The position numbers were made by a program, and so were the translations under genes. Below are positions 8,215-17,092 of a stretch of DNA of 64,000 nt, piece after piece; position 1 is the first letter of the stretch; the number at the start of each line of letters is the position of its first letter. Under the pieces are notes generated by a model. That model did not search any database. It was not told where the DNA came from and saw only the letters and a program-made list of their open reading frames with translations. Origin of the DNA: Paenibacillus sp. SY21-1 (lineage in GTDB: Bacteria > Bacillota > Bacilli > Paenibacillales > Paenibacillaceae); NCBI RefSeq assembly GCF_005222705.1, contig NZ_STGF01000004.1:186001-250000 (forward strand), given 5' to 3'.

Positions 8215-9546
8215 CTATCGAATCGGGGGCGCGAACCGGCTTGCGGGCCGGGTCAAGCCAAGGTGCTCGCGCAGCGTAGCTCCTTCGTATTCCGTTCGGA
8301 AGCTTCCCCGTTTCTGAAGAACGGGAATGACGTGGTCTACGAATTCATCGAGACCGCCGGGCAGATAGGGCGGCATAATGTTGAAGCCGTCGCAGGCCCG
8401 GCCTGAGAACCATTGCTCCAGCTTGTCCGCAATTTGTTCGGGCGTGCCCACTACGGTCAAATGGCCGCGCGCAATCGCGAAGTGATGACTCAGCTGGCGA
8501 ATGGTCAGCTTGTCTTTGCGCGCCATTTCGTAGATCATAACGGCTCTGCTCGTGTTGCCCTCCATGGACAACTCCGGCAGCGGCTCGTCAATCGGGAAGC
8601 CGGTAATGTCGATATTCAGCATCCGCGACAGATTGCCAACCCCGGCGGCAGGCAGCACCCATTCATTAAAGCGCTCCTGCTGTCGCTTCGCTTCCGCTTC
8701 CGTGCTTCCAATAAAGGTCAGCACGCCTGGCATAATTTTCATCTGGTCGGCAGTCCGCCCATAACCGGGCAGCAGCGCCTTAATTCCCTTATAGAAGGCG
8801 ATTGCCTCCTCGATGTTCTCGCAGGCGGTAAAAACGACCTCGGCCGTGCGCGCCGCAAGCTTCTGGCCTGCTGGCGAGGTGCCCGCCTGAATAATGACCG
8901 GCCGTCCTTGCGGCGAGCGGGGCAGATTAAGCGGTCCGGCAACCGAAAAGGCAGTGCCTTTATGGTTTAAAGGATGAATGCGCGCCGTATCCGCAAAAAT
9001 GCCTGTCTCCTTGTCGAACAGCAGGGCTTCATCCTCCCAGGTGTCCCATAGTCCGGTAACGACGTCCAAAAATTCCTGGGCCCGTTCATAGCGAAGTCCG
9101 TGCTCTAGCAGCTGTTCCTGATTAAAGTTTCTCGCTTCTTCTTTTTTGGTGCCGGTTACGACATTCCAGGCGGTTCGTCCCCCGCTTAAATGATCGAGCG
9201 TCGCGAATCTTCGGGCCACATTAAACGGCTCGTTAAAGCTTGTTGAGACTGTCGCGGCGAGCCCTATCTTTTCGGTCACGGCAGAGAGCGCGGACTGAAT
9301 CGTAAGCGCATCGGGATAGAGGAAGCTAACGCCGGTTTCCGCATCCTGCAGGTTGGGCAAGGAGGAGCTGTCGGCCAGAAAGAGCATGTCCAGCTTGCCC
9401 CGTTCGGCTGCCTGCGCCGCTTGCTTGTACAGCTTAATGTCTATGAACTTGCCCGATGGCGTCTGCGGATGCCGCCAAGCTGCGAAGTGATGGCCGAAGC
9501 CATATAAAAATGCGCCTAGATTCATTTGTTTTGCCTGATTACTCAT
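8215..9546 (-). CDS. NtaA/SnaA/DszA family FMN-dependent monooxygenase
   Basis: Two-component, flavin-dependent monooxygenase of the bacterial luciferase-like superfamily; relatives oxidise dibenzothiophene sulfone, nitrilotriacetate, pristinamycin or S-alkylcysteines. Family landmarks: MNLGAFLYGFGHHFAAWRHP, TVSTSFNEPFNVARRFATLD, SGGRTAWNVVTG, FSVAGPLNLPRSPQGRPVI and QAGTSPAGQKLAA. The product is 443 aa, normal for the family. It lies between the aminotransferase and the binding-protein genes of an SsuABC-type cluster and so replaces the usual alkanesulfonate monooxygenase SsuD. The ribosome site is weak (GGATGTGA). No flavin reductase is present in this cluster. Confidence 0.88.
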   Translation of the reverse strand: MSNQAKQMNLGAFLYGFGHHFAAWRHPQTPSGKFIDIKLYKQAAQAAERGKLDMLFLADSSSLPNLQDAETGVSFLYPDALTIQSALSAVTEKIGLAATVSTSFNEPFNVARRFATLDHLSGGRTAWNVVTGTKKEEARNFNQEQLLEHGLRYERAQEFLDVVTGLWDTWEDEALLFDKETGIFADTARIHPLNHKGTAFSVAGPLNLPRSPQGRPVIIQAGTSPAGQKLAARTAEVVFTACENIEEAIAFYKGIKALLPGYGRTADQMKIMPGVLTFIGSTEAEAKRQQERFNEWVLPAAGVGNLSRMLNIDITGFPIDEPLPELSMEGNTSRAVMIYEMARKDKLTIRQLSHHFAIARGHLTVVGTPEQIADKLEQWFSGRACDGFNIMPPYLPGGLDEFVDHVIPVLQKRGSFRTEYEGATLREHLGLTRPASRFAPPIR

Positions 9547-9595
9547 AGCTATTCACATCCAATTTATAAGGTCTGCAAAATAAGGAAATACGGAA

Positions 9596-10795
9596 TTAAA
9601 GCTTGCCGCGATAAGCATAGTAAGCGTCAGCGAACAGCTTCACGCCTTGGCGGATTTGTTCGGGTCCGCTGTAGCTATAGGAGAGTCTCGCATGACGGCC
9701 GCCCTCCCGTTCTACGAAAAAGTCGCTTCCCGCGATAAAGCTGACGCCGCGCTCGTAGGCATCCCGCACAAATTGCGCGGTATCCACCTCTTCGGGAAAG
9801 GTCAGCCAGATAAAAAAGCCGCCCTCCGGCACATGGTAAGCCACCTCGGTTCCGAAGCTATCATTGATCGCCTCGATCATGGCGTCCCTGCTCTTGCGAT
9901 ACCGTGAGATCAAAGCCTGAACATGTTCGTCGAAATCGATGGTGTGCAGCAGCTGGGACACGATTTCCTGAGCGAAGACGCTTGCCCTGCTACCGTGCAT
10001 AAAGGAATTTAGCCGCGCGACGACCTCTTTAGCAGCAATCGCCCAGCCAAGCCGGATGCCCGGGGCGATGATTTTGGAGAAGGTGCTTAAATAAATGGTT
10101 CGCTCCGGCGCCAGGGAGTACAGCGATGGCAGGCGCTCCTCCGTAAAGGTCAGCTCGGTATAGGCATCGTCCTCAAGAATAAAAAAATTAAATTCATAAG
10201 CGAGCTCCGCCAAACGCTTCCTTCGTTCAAGCGACAGGCTGATTCCGCCCGGATTGTGGAAGTTGGGCAGGCAATACAGCAATTTCGGCAAAGGCAGCCC
10301 CGATTGGCGTGCATGGTACAGCGCAACCTCGATTAGTTCGACGCGAAGGCCGTCTCCGTCCATAGGGAAGGAGGTAAGCACCGCCTCGCTTGTGCGGAAT
10401 ATGCCTACCGCCCCGAAATAGGTAGGCGCTTCGACCCACACATGATCGCCGGGCTCCAGCAGCGTTCTTGCAGCAAAATCTATCGCCTGCTGAGAGCCGT
10501 ACGTGACAAGCACCTGATCCGCCTGTACGTGAATGGAACGGAGGGAGGATCGTTTGGCGATCCATTCCTGCACGCTGCGCGGTCCGCCGGCGCCGGCATA
10601 CTGCAGCGAATCCCGGCCTTCCCGCAGGATAGAGGCTGTTGCTGCCTCGACCAGCGATTCGTAGGGAAAGGCGTCCGAGGTAGGCGTGCCGTACGACAGC
10701 GGAATGACATGGGAGGAGCTGGTTGCCTGGGCGGCTCCGGTCTGGGCCACGGGCGGCACTCTTTTGGCAAAAGGAAATGGATCTGGTTTTTTCAT
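9596..10795 (-). CDS. PLP-dependent aminotransferase, 2-aminoadipate/MocR-like class I/II
   Basis: Fold-type I aminotransferase that would move an amino group between an amino acid or amine and a 2-oxo acid. The PLP lysine is in YLSTFSKIIAPGIRLGWA; LYCLPNFHNPGG is the conserved Asn-Pro region and ILEDDAYTELTF contains the Asp that binds the pyridine nitrogen. It resembles the aminotransferase domain of MocR regulators but lacks the winged-helix domain (399 aa, starts MKKPDPFPFAK). AAGGAG lies 8 bases before the ATG. It sits inside the SsuBC importer cluster, which is unusual and suggests that the imported sulfur compound also carries an amino group. Confidence 0.88.
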   Translation of the reverse strand: MKKPDPFPFAKRVPPVAQTGAAQATSSSHVIPLSYGTPTSDAFPYESLVEAATASILREGRDSLQYAGAGGPRSVQEWIAKRSSLRSIHVQADQVLVTYGSQQAIDFAARTLLEPGDHVWVEAPTYFGAVGIFRTSEAVLTSFPMDGDGLRVELIEVALYHARQSGLPLPKLLYCLPNFHNPGGISLSLERRKRLAELAYEFNFFILEDDAYTELTFTEERLPSLYSLAPERTIYLSTFSKIIAPGIRLGWAIAAKEVVARLNSFMHGSRASVFAQEIVSQLLHTIDFDEHVQALISRYRKSRDAMIEAINDSFGTEVAYHVPEGGFFIWLTFPEEVDTAQFVRDAYERGVSFIAGSDFFVEREGGRHARLSYSYSGPEQIRQGVKLFADAYYAYRGKL

Positions 10796-10884
10796 CGGTC
10801 ATGCTCCTTTAAAATGATGTAGGAATAGCCGGAGCGTCGCGCCTCTATAGGAATAGTAGGCAAAGCGCGGCAGTAGTTGCCGGG

Positions 10885-11661
10885 TTAGCCTTTGTAGCTG
10901 TCTCTCCATTTCAAAAAACGACGCTCGAGCAGCCGGACCAGCGAATCGGACAGCTTGCCGACAAGCGCAAAAATAAAGATGCCGACAAAAACGACTCCCG
11001 TCCGCATAAACGAGCGAGCATCCTGAATCAGATAACCGATCCCTTGATCGGCGCCCATTAGCTCCGCGACGACGAGGCATAGCCACGCCGTGCTTAGCGA
11101 TAGCCGCAGGCCGAGCAAAATGTTGGGCAAGGCGGCAGGCAGCACCAGCCTGGTTATCTGCTTGTAGCGCGAAAATTCCAGCACGCTTGCTACGTCGAAC
11201 AGCTTGGAATCCACGCTCCTCACGCCAAGAAACGTATTGACGTACATCGGGAAAAATGAGCCCATAGCGATAAGCAGCACCTTGGACAGCTCGCCAAAGC
11301 CGAACCAGAGAATAAACAGCGGCGTAATGGCGAGCAGCGGCACGGTACGCAGCATTTGTATCGTGGGATCAAGCAAATTCTCCGCTTTGCTGTAAAAGCC
11401 GACGGCAAGGCCGGTCAGCAGTCCTGCCGCACCGCCGATAAGGAAGCCGATGGCAGCGCGGGCAATGCTGATTTTCAAATGAAACAGAAGCTCTCCCGAA
11501 GCCAGCATGTCTACCAAGTCTTTGAATATGGATAGCGGCGAAGGGAATAATTGCGGGGAGACGGCTCCCGTTGCCGACATTAGCTGCCAGACGGTCAGTG
11601 CGGCCGCAGGGAGAATGAGCCCTGCAAGCCACTTTGCGTAGCTTTTTTTTCTTGTTGCCAT
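10885..11661 (-). CDS. ssuC: ABC transporter permease, SsuC/TauC type
   Basis: Membrane subunit of the sulfonate/nitrate/taurine import family. Six hydrophobic segments can be read, and the cytoplasmic coupling loop has the typical form (EFSRYKQITRLVLPAALPNI). GGAGAGGACAACGAAC precedes the ATG. It partners the ATPase encoded 47 bases upstream and the SsuA-type lipoprotein at the end of the cluster. 258 aa is the usual length. Confidence 0.92.
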   Translation of the reverse strand: MATRKKSYAKWLAGLILPAAALTVWQLMSATGAVSPQLFPSPLSIFKDLVDMLASGELLFHLKISIARAAIGFLIGGAAGLLTGLAVGFYSKAENLLDPTIQMLRTVPLLAITPLFILWFGFGELSKVLLIAMGSFFPMYVNTFLGVRSVDSKLFDVASVLEFSRYKQITRLVLPAALPNILLGLRLSLSTAWLCLVVAELMGADQGIGYLIQDARSFMRTGVVFVGIFIFALVGKLSDSLVRLLERRFLKWRDSYKG

Positions 11662-11708
11662 GTTCGTTGTCCTCTCCTATCGGCTGCCTAACCAAGAAGT
11701 TTGTTTTA

Positions 11709-12482
11709 TCAAATGTCCCAAGCCGGCGGCGAGGGCTCACGTTTCTCAAGCGCCTGCAGCAAGAGCTGCCTGTATTCCTGAAAGGCCGAGCCGTTCCGAT
11801 TGCGCGGATGAGAGAGCTCGACCGGAATAACCGCTTTGATGACGCCCGGCTTTGCCCCCATAACGACGATGCGGTTGGACAGGAAAATGGCTTCGTCTAT
11901 ATCGTGGGTAACGAGCAGCATCGTCGTCCGGTTTTTGCGCCATATGTCGAGCAGCGATTCCTGCATATGCGAACGGGTAAAGGCGTCAAGCGCGCCGAAG
12001 GGCTCGTCCAGCAGCAGCACCTGCGGGTTGCGGAGCAACGCTCTGGCAATCGCTACACGCTGCGACATGCCTCCCGACAGCTCCTTCGGGTACGCTTTTT
12101 CAAAGCCGTTGAGCCGCACGAGCGTCAGAAGGGCGTCAACCTGGCTTCTCACCTCCGGGATCTTCAAGGAAAGGTCGGCGGCGATATTTCTTTCGACCGT
12201 CAGCCAAGGGAATAAACGATGCTCTTGAAAAATAACCCCTTTATCCCGGCCGGGCCTTTCGATCGCTTTTCCGCCCAATTCGGCGATTCCTTCATAATCC
12301 GTATCAAGCCCGGCAACGATTTTGAGCAATGTGCTTTTGCCGCACCCGCTTGGCCCGATGATCGTCATAAACTCGCCCGGCTCCGTAAGAAGCGTTATGT
12401 CGGATAATACATGAACGGAATGACCGTTGCCATAGAACGTTTTGTTTAAGTTTTGCAGTTTCAGCTCGCCAGCCACTCGCAC
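11709..12482 (-). CDS. ssuB: ABC transporter ATP-binding protein, SsuB/TauB type
   Basis: ATPase that powers the SsuABC-type importer. Walker [11 protein letters not shown]-loop [11 protein letters not shown], signature [15 protein letters not shown], Walker [13 protein letters not shown] and the switch His in [10 protein letters not shown] are complete. Three in-frame GTG codons are possible starts (12494, 12482, 12476). I chose 12482 because AAAAGGTGG lies about 8 bases upstream, while the 12494 codon overlaps that site. It is the first gene of the minus-strand cluster and is transcribed from the AT-rich region shared with the LysR gene. Confidence 0.92.
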   Translation of the reverse strand: MRVAGELKLQNLNKTFYGNGHSVHVLSDITLLTEPGEFMTIIGPSGCGKSTLLKIVAGLDTDYEGIAELGGKAIERPGRDKGVIFQEHRLFPWLTVERNIAADLSLKIPEVRSQVDALLTLVRLNGFEKAYPKELSGGMSQRVAIARALLRNPQVLLLDEPFGALDAFTRSHMQESLLDIWRKNRTTMLLVTHDIDEAIFLSNRIVVMGAKPGVIKAVIPVELSHPRNRNGSAFQEYRQLLLQALEKREPSPPAWDI

Positions 12483-12634
12483 GTCAGTCGCCACCTTTTT
12501 AGAAAAGTAAATCGAAAATATAATTCCTATTGATTTACTTGGTTAATTGTATAGACATTAAATAATATAAATTAGTATAATGTAAAATACATAATATCTA
12601 TCCTTATATAAATACGGTTTATGGAAGGTGAATC
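12483..12634. promoter_or_regulatory. AT-rich divergent control region between ssuB and LysR genes
   Basis: About 150 bases, very AT-rich compared with both neighbours, with several overlapping TATAAT-like boxes on each strand, so single promoters cannot be assigned. Divergent LysR/target arrangement is classical for LysR control; no single T-N11-A box stands out. Confidence 0.5.
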
Positions 12635-13531
12635 ATGCGTATTGAACAGTTGCAATATCTTGCCGAGGTTGCTTATACCGGCTCGTTCACCGCTGCGGCA
12701 GACAAGCTGCATGTCTCCCAGCCTAATATCAGCTACGCGATCTCCTCTCTGGAGGAGGAGCTGGGGGCAGCGCTGTTCAAGCGGACGAGGGCCGGCACAC
12801 AGCCGACAGAGATTGGCAGCAAGGTGATTGAGAAAGCGCAGGAGATTTTGCTGAAGCTGGAGGAGCTGAAGGAGCTTGCTAATCCGCAGTCCATGATATT
12901 GAACGAACGTCTGATGATCGGCGCTATATCCGGCGTTTGCACCAGCTTCTTGCCGCGGGTGCTGTCCGTTTTTGGAGCAAAGCATCCCTACGTGGAGCTG
13001 GAGCTGTTCGAGGGCAATACGAGCGATATCGAGGAGCGTGTGCTGGAGGGCAAGCTGGACATTGGACTTGTCGGGCTGATTACAAAATATACCTTCAAGA
13101 ATCTGATCGCGGAGAAGTTTATGACGCGCAAAATTATGGCATGCGTGGGTGCGGGCTCGCCGCTCGCCAATTATAAAAGCGTTTCGGTTCAAGAAATACT
13201 CAACTATCCGATTATTGGCGCTTCCGAGCATATGATCAAAGAGTTTCGGCGTTACGGCACCCCTGTGGAGGTATTTCACTCCTCCCGCGCGGAAGCCGTC
13301 AAGCGTATTACGGCGGAAGGAGTGGCTGTCAGCTTCTATATGGATATCGCGCTTAAAATTGATCCATACGTGCTGACCGGACAAATTGTCCCGATTCCGA
13401 TTGAAGAGACGATGATGGTCGACCTTTACTGGATTAGGGCCAAAGGCACGCCGTCGGCGGCAAGCGAAGCGTTCCTCAAAGAGCTGCTGCTGCATGTCAA
13501 CTATTTGGAACGCATGATGCTGATAGGCTAG
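12635..13531 (+). CDS. LysR family transcriptional regulator
   Basis: Predicted regulator of the divergent ssu-type cluster. N-terminal winged helix-turn-helix MRIEQLQYLAEVAYTGSFTA with HVSQPNISYAISSLEEEL, followed by a substrate-binding-like effector domain (residues about 90-290). GGAAGGTGAATC precedes the ATG at 12635. 298 aa is standard. Its TAG stop falls in the palindrome CTAG (13528-13531) that also supplies the stop of the convergent gene. By position the effector is likely a sulfur metabolite, which is inference. Confidence 0.92.
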   Translation: MRIEQLQYLAEVAYTGSFTAAADKLHVSQPNISYAISSLEEELGAALFKRTRAGTQPTEIGSKVIEKAQEILLKLEELKELANPQSMILNERLMIGAISGVCTSFLPRVLSVFGAKHPYVELELFEGNTSDIEERVLEGKLDIGLVGLITKYTFKNLIAEKFMTRKIMACVGAGSPLANYKSVSVQEILNYPIIGASEHMIKEFRRYGTPVEVFHSSRAEAVKRITAEGVAVSFYMDIALKIDPYVLTGQIVPIPIEETMMVDLYWIRAKGTPSAASEAFLKELLLHVNYLERMMLIG

Positions 13532-14859
13532 GTGTCCTTTTGAGCGCCTAGACCGCCGATAGCGGTGAACCGCCAGGGAGAAGCGGCTGACGGTCGTTGG
13601 AAGCGAAACAGAAACGTGGCGCTTCGCCGGCCGTTTTCCTTTGTATCCAAATAAACCGGAATAGCCATTTCCGCTGTTAGACGAGAATCGCTAATTATGC
13701 CTGTATGATCCTTGCCGCTTGAACCTCCTTGACGCTCCTGCTGCCCCGAAGCCTGTTCCCGTATCGAACGCAGCTCCTTCATCTGTAGAAGAAATGGAGC
13801 CAGCGTCGGCTCGGGCAGACCGGCCGTAAGCTCGGCCAGCAGCTCCTCATCCTTATGCTTCATGACAGATATGAAGGTTCGCGCCAAATTCTCCGGCGAC
13901 AGGGAATCGAAATACCTTGAAAGCTCGCCGCCTGCCCGGTAAACCATAAGCTGATGGGCGAGGTCGGGCTGATCCGACTTATGAGTGCTGCTACCCAAAA
14001 AGTGAATGCAGAAATGGCCGGAGAAGCCGTTCTCCGGAATTCCGTCCCCGCCGTGCGGCATGCCGTTCATGGAGGCGGCAATCCATTGGTCGCCTGCATG
14101 CACCAGCACCGCTTTGCGATTCCAGCTCCATCCGTCCGCGTAAATCTGCTTCATCGTTTCCGTATCCCGTTTCGTGACAGGCTGTACATCGGCGTGATCG
14201 CTGCCCGCTCTGCGCTGAACTTGAAAGGTAAGGCCCGATGCCAGCTCGGTTACCGCAAAAACCGACGGCTTCGGGAGCAGCAGCTTTACCTCCTCCCAGG
14301 GCAGCAGCTTGCCGTAGTGCTCGGCCTTGACCACTGATACGTAGGATAGCAGCTGCCGAGCGCTTTCCGCATCGGGCTTCAGCACCGCTGAATCGGCAGT
14401 CGACCATAAGAGTCCCGTACGATCCAGCCGATAGTTGCGCTTTACGGAGCCTTGCTCGGTCTCCACCTCCACATCCGGCAGCAAGCGCAAAGCGCTCCGT
14501 TCGCCCGGGCTGCTCGCGGCTCTCTCCAGTGTACTTGACAGCTTGCGGCTTTGAACCAGCAGCTCGCTGGCAAAGCTTGCGTCTCTGCTCGAGCGTACGC
14601 GCACAATAACGCTGGTTGGCGGCGTAGCTTCCTTTTTGCTGCGGGCGTGGAGCTCCGTTAGATGAAGGTACGCTTTGCGGGCCGAAGTCGCCTGATCGGC
14701 AAGAGAAGCAGACACAGCCCCGCTAACTACGCGTTCCGTTCTTATCTCATGTCGCTTTAATGGTATGGCTTCTTCTGGGAATGCTGCCGCCGTTGCAGGA
14801 CTGAGCAGACTCATTGTGCATAGGACAAGCGCAGCAGCTGGCATCAAACGCATGTTCAT
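13528..14859 (-). CDS. Secreted protein of unknown function with HGG...GHFCIH motif
   Basis: Signal peptide MNMRLMPAAALVLC... ends near SPATAAA. Most of the 443 aa are not recognised. The region WSWNRKAVLVHAGDQWIAAS followed by His269-Gly-Gly, nine residues, then G-His282-F-Cys284-I-His286 resembles the active-site spacing of L,D-transpeptidases (HG...SHGCxR), but the order around the Cys differs and the Arg is replaced by His-Phe. A role in the cell wall is suggested by this motif and by the divergent VanW gene. The ATG at 14859 directly follows GGAGGAGGAGG; 14853 is equally possible; the frame is open back to 14943 without a site. Confidence 0.7.
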   Translation of the reverse strand: MNMRLMPAAALVLCTMSLLSPATAAAFPEEAIPLKRHEIRTERVVSGAVSASLADQATSARKAYLHLTELHARSKKEATPPTSVIVRVRSSRDASFASELLVQSRKLSSTLERAASSPGERSALRLLPDVEVETEQGSVKRNYRLDRTGLLWSTADSAVLKPDAESARQLLSYVSVVKAEHYGKLLPWEEVKLLLPKPSVFAVTELASGLTFQVQRRAGSDHADVQPVTKRDTETMKQIYADGWSWNRKAVLVHAGDQWIAASMNGMPHGGDGIPENGFSGHFCIHFLGSSTHKSDQPDLAHQLMVYRAGGELSRYFDSLSPENLARTFISVMKHKDEELLAELTAGLPEPTLAPFLLQMKELRSIREQASGQQERQGGSSGKDHTGIISDSRLTAEMAIPVYLDTKENGRRSATFLFRFQRPSAASPWRFTAIGGLGAQKDT

Positions 14860-14998
14860 CCTCCTCCTCCGGTTATCCAATCCTTGCTGATAGTATTCAG
14901 CTTGAAGCGCTCGGTTATGCGTTGATTCACGTACGTATGACAATCGACCTTTTGCATGATAATAAGCCGATTAATACAACTACAGGAGATGAACTCAG

Positions 14999-15928
14999 AT
15001 GGGCTGGGAGTGGTTTTTGGCACTAATTTTGTTGTTTCAACAAGCAGGTCATCCGCAGCAGGTTAAGCTTGAGCATAATGGGCATGAATTGGCGGTCGTA
15101 CGTTTAGCGGACTATGTTCATCCATTGCCGGGCATACCGCTCATTCATGACAGCAGGCTGGAGGAGCTTGTGCAAGCGGTGGATAAGCAGTCTGCGCAAG
15201 CCCCCGTTAACGCGTCATTGGACAGCGCGGGACGGATCGTGCCTGAGCGGCAAGGCAGCCGCTTGGACCGACTGAGCCTGCTTCAGCAGGTACATGGCTT
15301 GATTTATGAGGGCGGAGCGGAGCGGCTGGAACTTCCTATGAGGCCTGTCTATGCCACGGTGGACAGCGAGCTGATGGCTGCCATCAAGGTGAAGCGGGTC
15401 GGACAATACCTTACGTACTATAACAGCAACAACCAAAACCGTTCTCATAATATTGCGCTTGCGGCAAAAGCCATTAACAATTATGTCGTTTTTCCGGGCG
15501 AATCCTTTTCCTTCAATAAAGTTGTAGGCAAAAGGACGGTGAAAAGCGGCTATAAACGGGCGCCGGTTATCGTCCGCGGGGAAGTGTACGAGGATATCGG
15601 AGGGGGGATCTGCCAGGTATCATCGACTCTTTTCAACGCGGTAGACCGCGCGGGATTATCCATTGTGGAGCGCTATTCCCACAGCCGTCATGTGCCTTAC
15701 GTTCCTCCAAAGCGCGATGCTACAGTAAGCTGGGACGGGCCCGATTTTGTATTCCGCAACGATTACAAGCAGCCTGTATTGATTCGAGCTTATGCAGGAG
15801 CGGGACAGGTCAGCATCTCGGTATGCTCCTCCGAGCTCATCGAGCTCAAGCCGCGCGAGGTGCCGCGCGCCTCGAAGGAGCTGCCGAAGGAAATTAGTCT
15901 GGAGCGCAATGTGAACAGCATGCCATAA
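14999..15928 (+). CDS. VanW family protein
   Basis: Envelope protein with one N-terminal membrane or signal segment (WEWFLALILLFQ) and a C-terminal VanW domain. The family core is clear: NNYVVFPGESFSFNKVVGKR, GGGICQVSSTLFNAV and HSRHVPYVPPKRDATVSW. The preceding ~100 residues may be a reduced peptidoglycan-binding-like domain; no G5 domain is present. AGGAG at 14983-14987 lies 11 bases before the ATG. VanW function is not established; it is found in some vancomycin-resistance clusters and in many spore formers. Divergent from the GHFCIH protein with 139 bases between. Confidence 0.88.
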   Translation: MGWEWFLALILLFQQAGHPQQVKLEHNGHELAVVRLADYVHPLPGIPLIHDSRLEELVQAVDKQSAQAPVNASLDSAGRIVPERQGSRLDRLSLLQQVHGLIYEGGAERLELPMRPVYATVDSELMAAIKVKRVGQYLTYYNSNNQNRSHNIALAAKAINNYVVFPGESFSFNKVVGKRTVKSGYKRAPVIVRGEVYEDIGGGICQVSSTLFNAVDRAGLSIVERYSHSRHVPYVPPKRDATVSWDGPDFVFRNDYKQPVLIRAYAGAGQVSISVCSSELIELKPREVPRASKELPKEISLERNVNSMP

Positions 15929-15961
15929 CTCGCAAACACAGTAATCCTTTACATCCGTACT

Positions 15962-16006
15962 AGCCGACTTATGGACCTGATATCAAGTCATGTGAGTCGG
16001 CTTTTT
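15962..16006 (+). terminator. Intrinsic terminator after vanW-like gene
   Basis: AGCCGACT (15962-15969) pairs with AGTCGGCT (15995-16002), followed by five T. It separates the VanW gene from the activator site that begins at 16019. Confidence 0.8.
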
Positions 16007-16018
16007 GATGCAGGCGAA

Positions 16019-16083
16019 GTCGAAATAACGATAAAGAAGTGGTCGGAATACTGATAGAGCCGATGTCCCTGATCATTTACTAT
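16019..16083 (+). promoter_or_regulatory. Predicted YesN-type activator site and promoter A (permease operon)
   Basis: Tandem direct repeats start at 16019 (GTCGAAATAACGATA) and 16042 (GTCGGAATACTGATAGAG), 23 bases apart. The second ends in GATAGAG (16053-16059), then exactly 18 bases, then TACTAT (16078-16083) as -10. No TTGACA is present, so the second repeat overlaps the -35 position, as in activator-dependent promoters. The same layout recurs at 21492 and 24743. Confidence 0.75.
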
Positions 16084-16120
16084 AGGACTATAAAGGCTGC
16101 AAGCGAAAGGATGAGTCAAC

Positions 16121-17083
16121 ATGGTACAAACGGCAACGGCTACAGATACGGATAAAGCGGGGAGGGCGTCTGCTGCAAGGAGAAGGTTTCGCAAATATTT
16201 GCCGCTGACCTTCATGATGGTTCCCGGGTTGCTGTATCTGCTCTTTAATAATTACTTGCCAATGGCAGGTATTGTGATCGCTTTCAAGGATGTGAATTTC
16301 ACGACAGGAATACTGGCGAGCGATTGGGTTGGATTTAAAAATTTCGAGTATTTGTTCAAAACGTCCGATGCGTATATTATTACGCGCAATACGATCCTAT
16401 ACAATGCGGGATGGATTATATTAACGACCTCCTTGTCTATTATATTGGCGATTCTGCTCAATGAAATTCGCAATAAGTTTTTTGCCCGCTTCTATCAAAG
16501 CGTTATTTTGCTGCCCCAGCTTATTTCGATCATTATAGTAGCTTATCTCGGCTACGCGATGCTGAGCTTGGATACTGGCTTTATGAACAAAACGCTGCTG
16601 CCGGCGCTTGGCTTGTCTGAAATCGCCTTTTATTTTGAAGCCCGATATTGGCCGCTAATTCTGACGCTGGTTAATTTGTGGAAAAGCATTGGCTTCTCCG
16701 TCGTTATCTATTTTGCCGCAATTATCGGCATTGATGAGGAGTTTTATGAAGCGGCAAGGCTCGACGGAGCAAGCAAATGGCAGCAAATCAGAGCTATCAC
16801 TGTACCGCTTATCATGCCGGTTATCGTAATGCTTACCTTGCTTGCCGTCGGACGGATTTTCTATTCGGATTTCGGTTTGTTCTACCAGGTGCCAATGAAT
16901 TCAGGCGCGATTTTCGACACGACTAATGTAATTGACACATACGTGTTCAGAGGCTTGCTCGGACTTGGAGACATCGGGATGTCTGCAGCGGCGGGGGTTT
17001 ATCAGTCAATCGTTGGCTTTATTCTCGTCATTGCGGCTAATCTGCTCGTTCGTAAATTAAGCAAGGAAAATGCTTTATTCTAG
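16121..17083 (+). CDS. Carbohydrate ABC transporter permease, LplB/MalF type
   Basis: Membrane subunit of a type I oligosaccharide importer of the CUT1 group, six transmembrane segments starting near residue 30 (LTFMMVPGLLYLLFNNYLP). The coupling loop EAARLDGASKWQQIRAITVP is the conserved EAA motif. GCGAAAGGATGAGTCAAC precedes the ATG. It is the first gene after promoter A and is followed 9 bases later by the second permease. No ATPase gene is in the locus; such systems in Bacillus use a shared MsmX-type ATPase encoded elsewhere, which is known for the family. Substrate is likely a pectin- or rhamnose-containing oligosaccharide by context. Confidence 0.93.
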   Translation: MVQTATATDTDKAGRASAARRRFRKYLPLTFMMVPGLLYLLFNNYLPMAGIVIAFKDVNFTTGILASDWVGFKNFEYLFKTSDAYIITRNTILYNAGWIILTTSLSIILAILLNEIRNKFFARFYQSVILLPQLISIIIVAYLGYAMLSLDTGFMNKTLLPALGLSEIAFYFEARYWPLILTLVNLWKSIGFSVVIYFAAIIGIDEEFYEAARLDGASKWQQIRAITVPLIMPVIVMLTLLAVGRIFYSDFGLFYQVPMNSGAIFDTTNVIDTYVFRGLLGLGDIGMSAAAGVYQSIVGFILVIAANLLVRKLSKENALF

Positions 17084-17092
17084 GAGGACATC

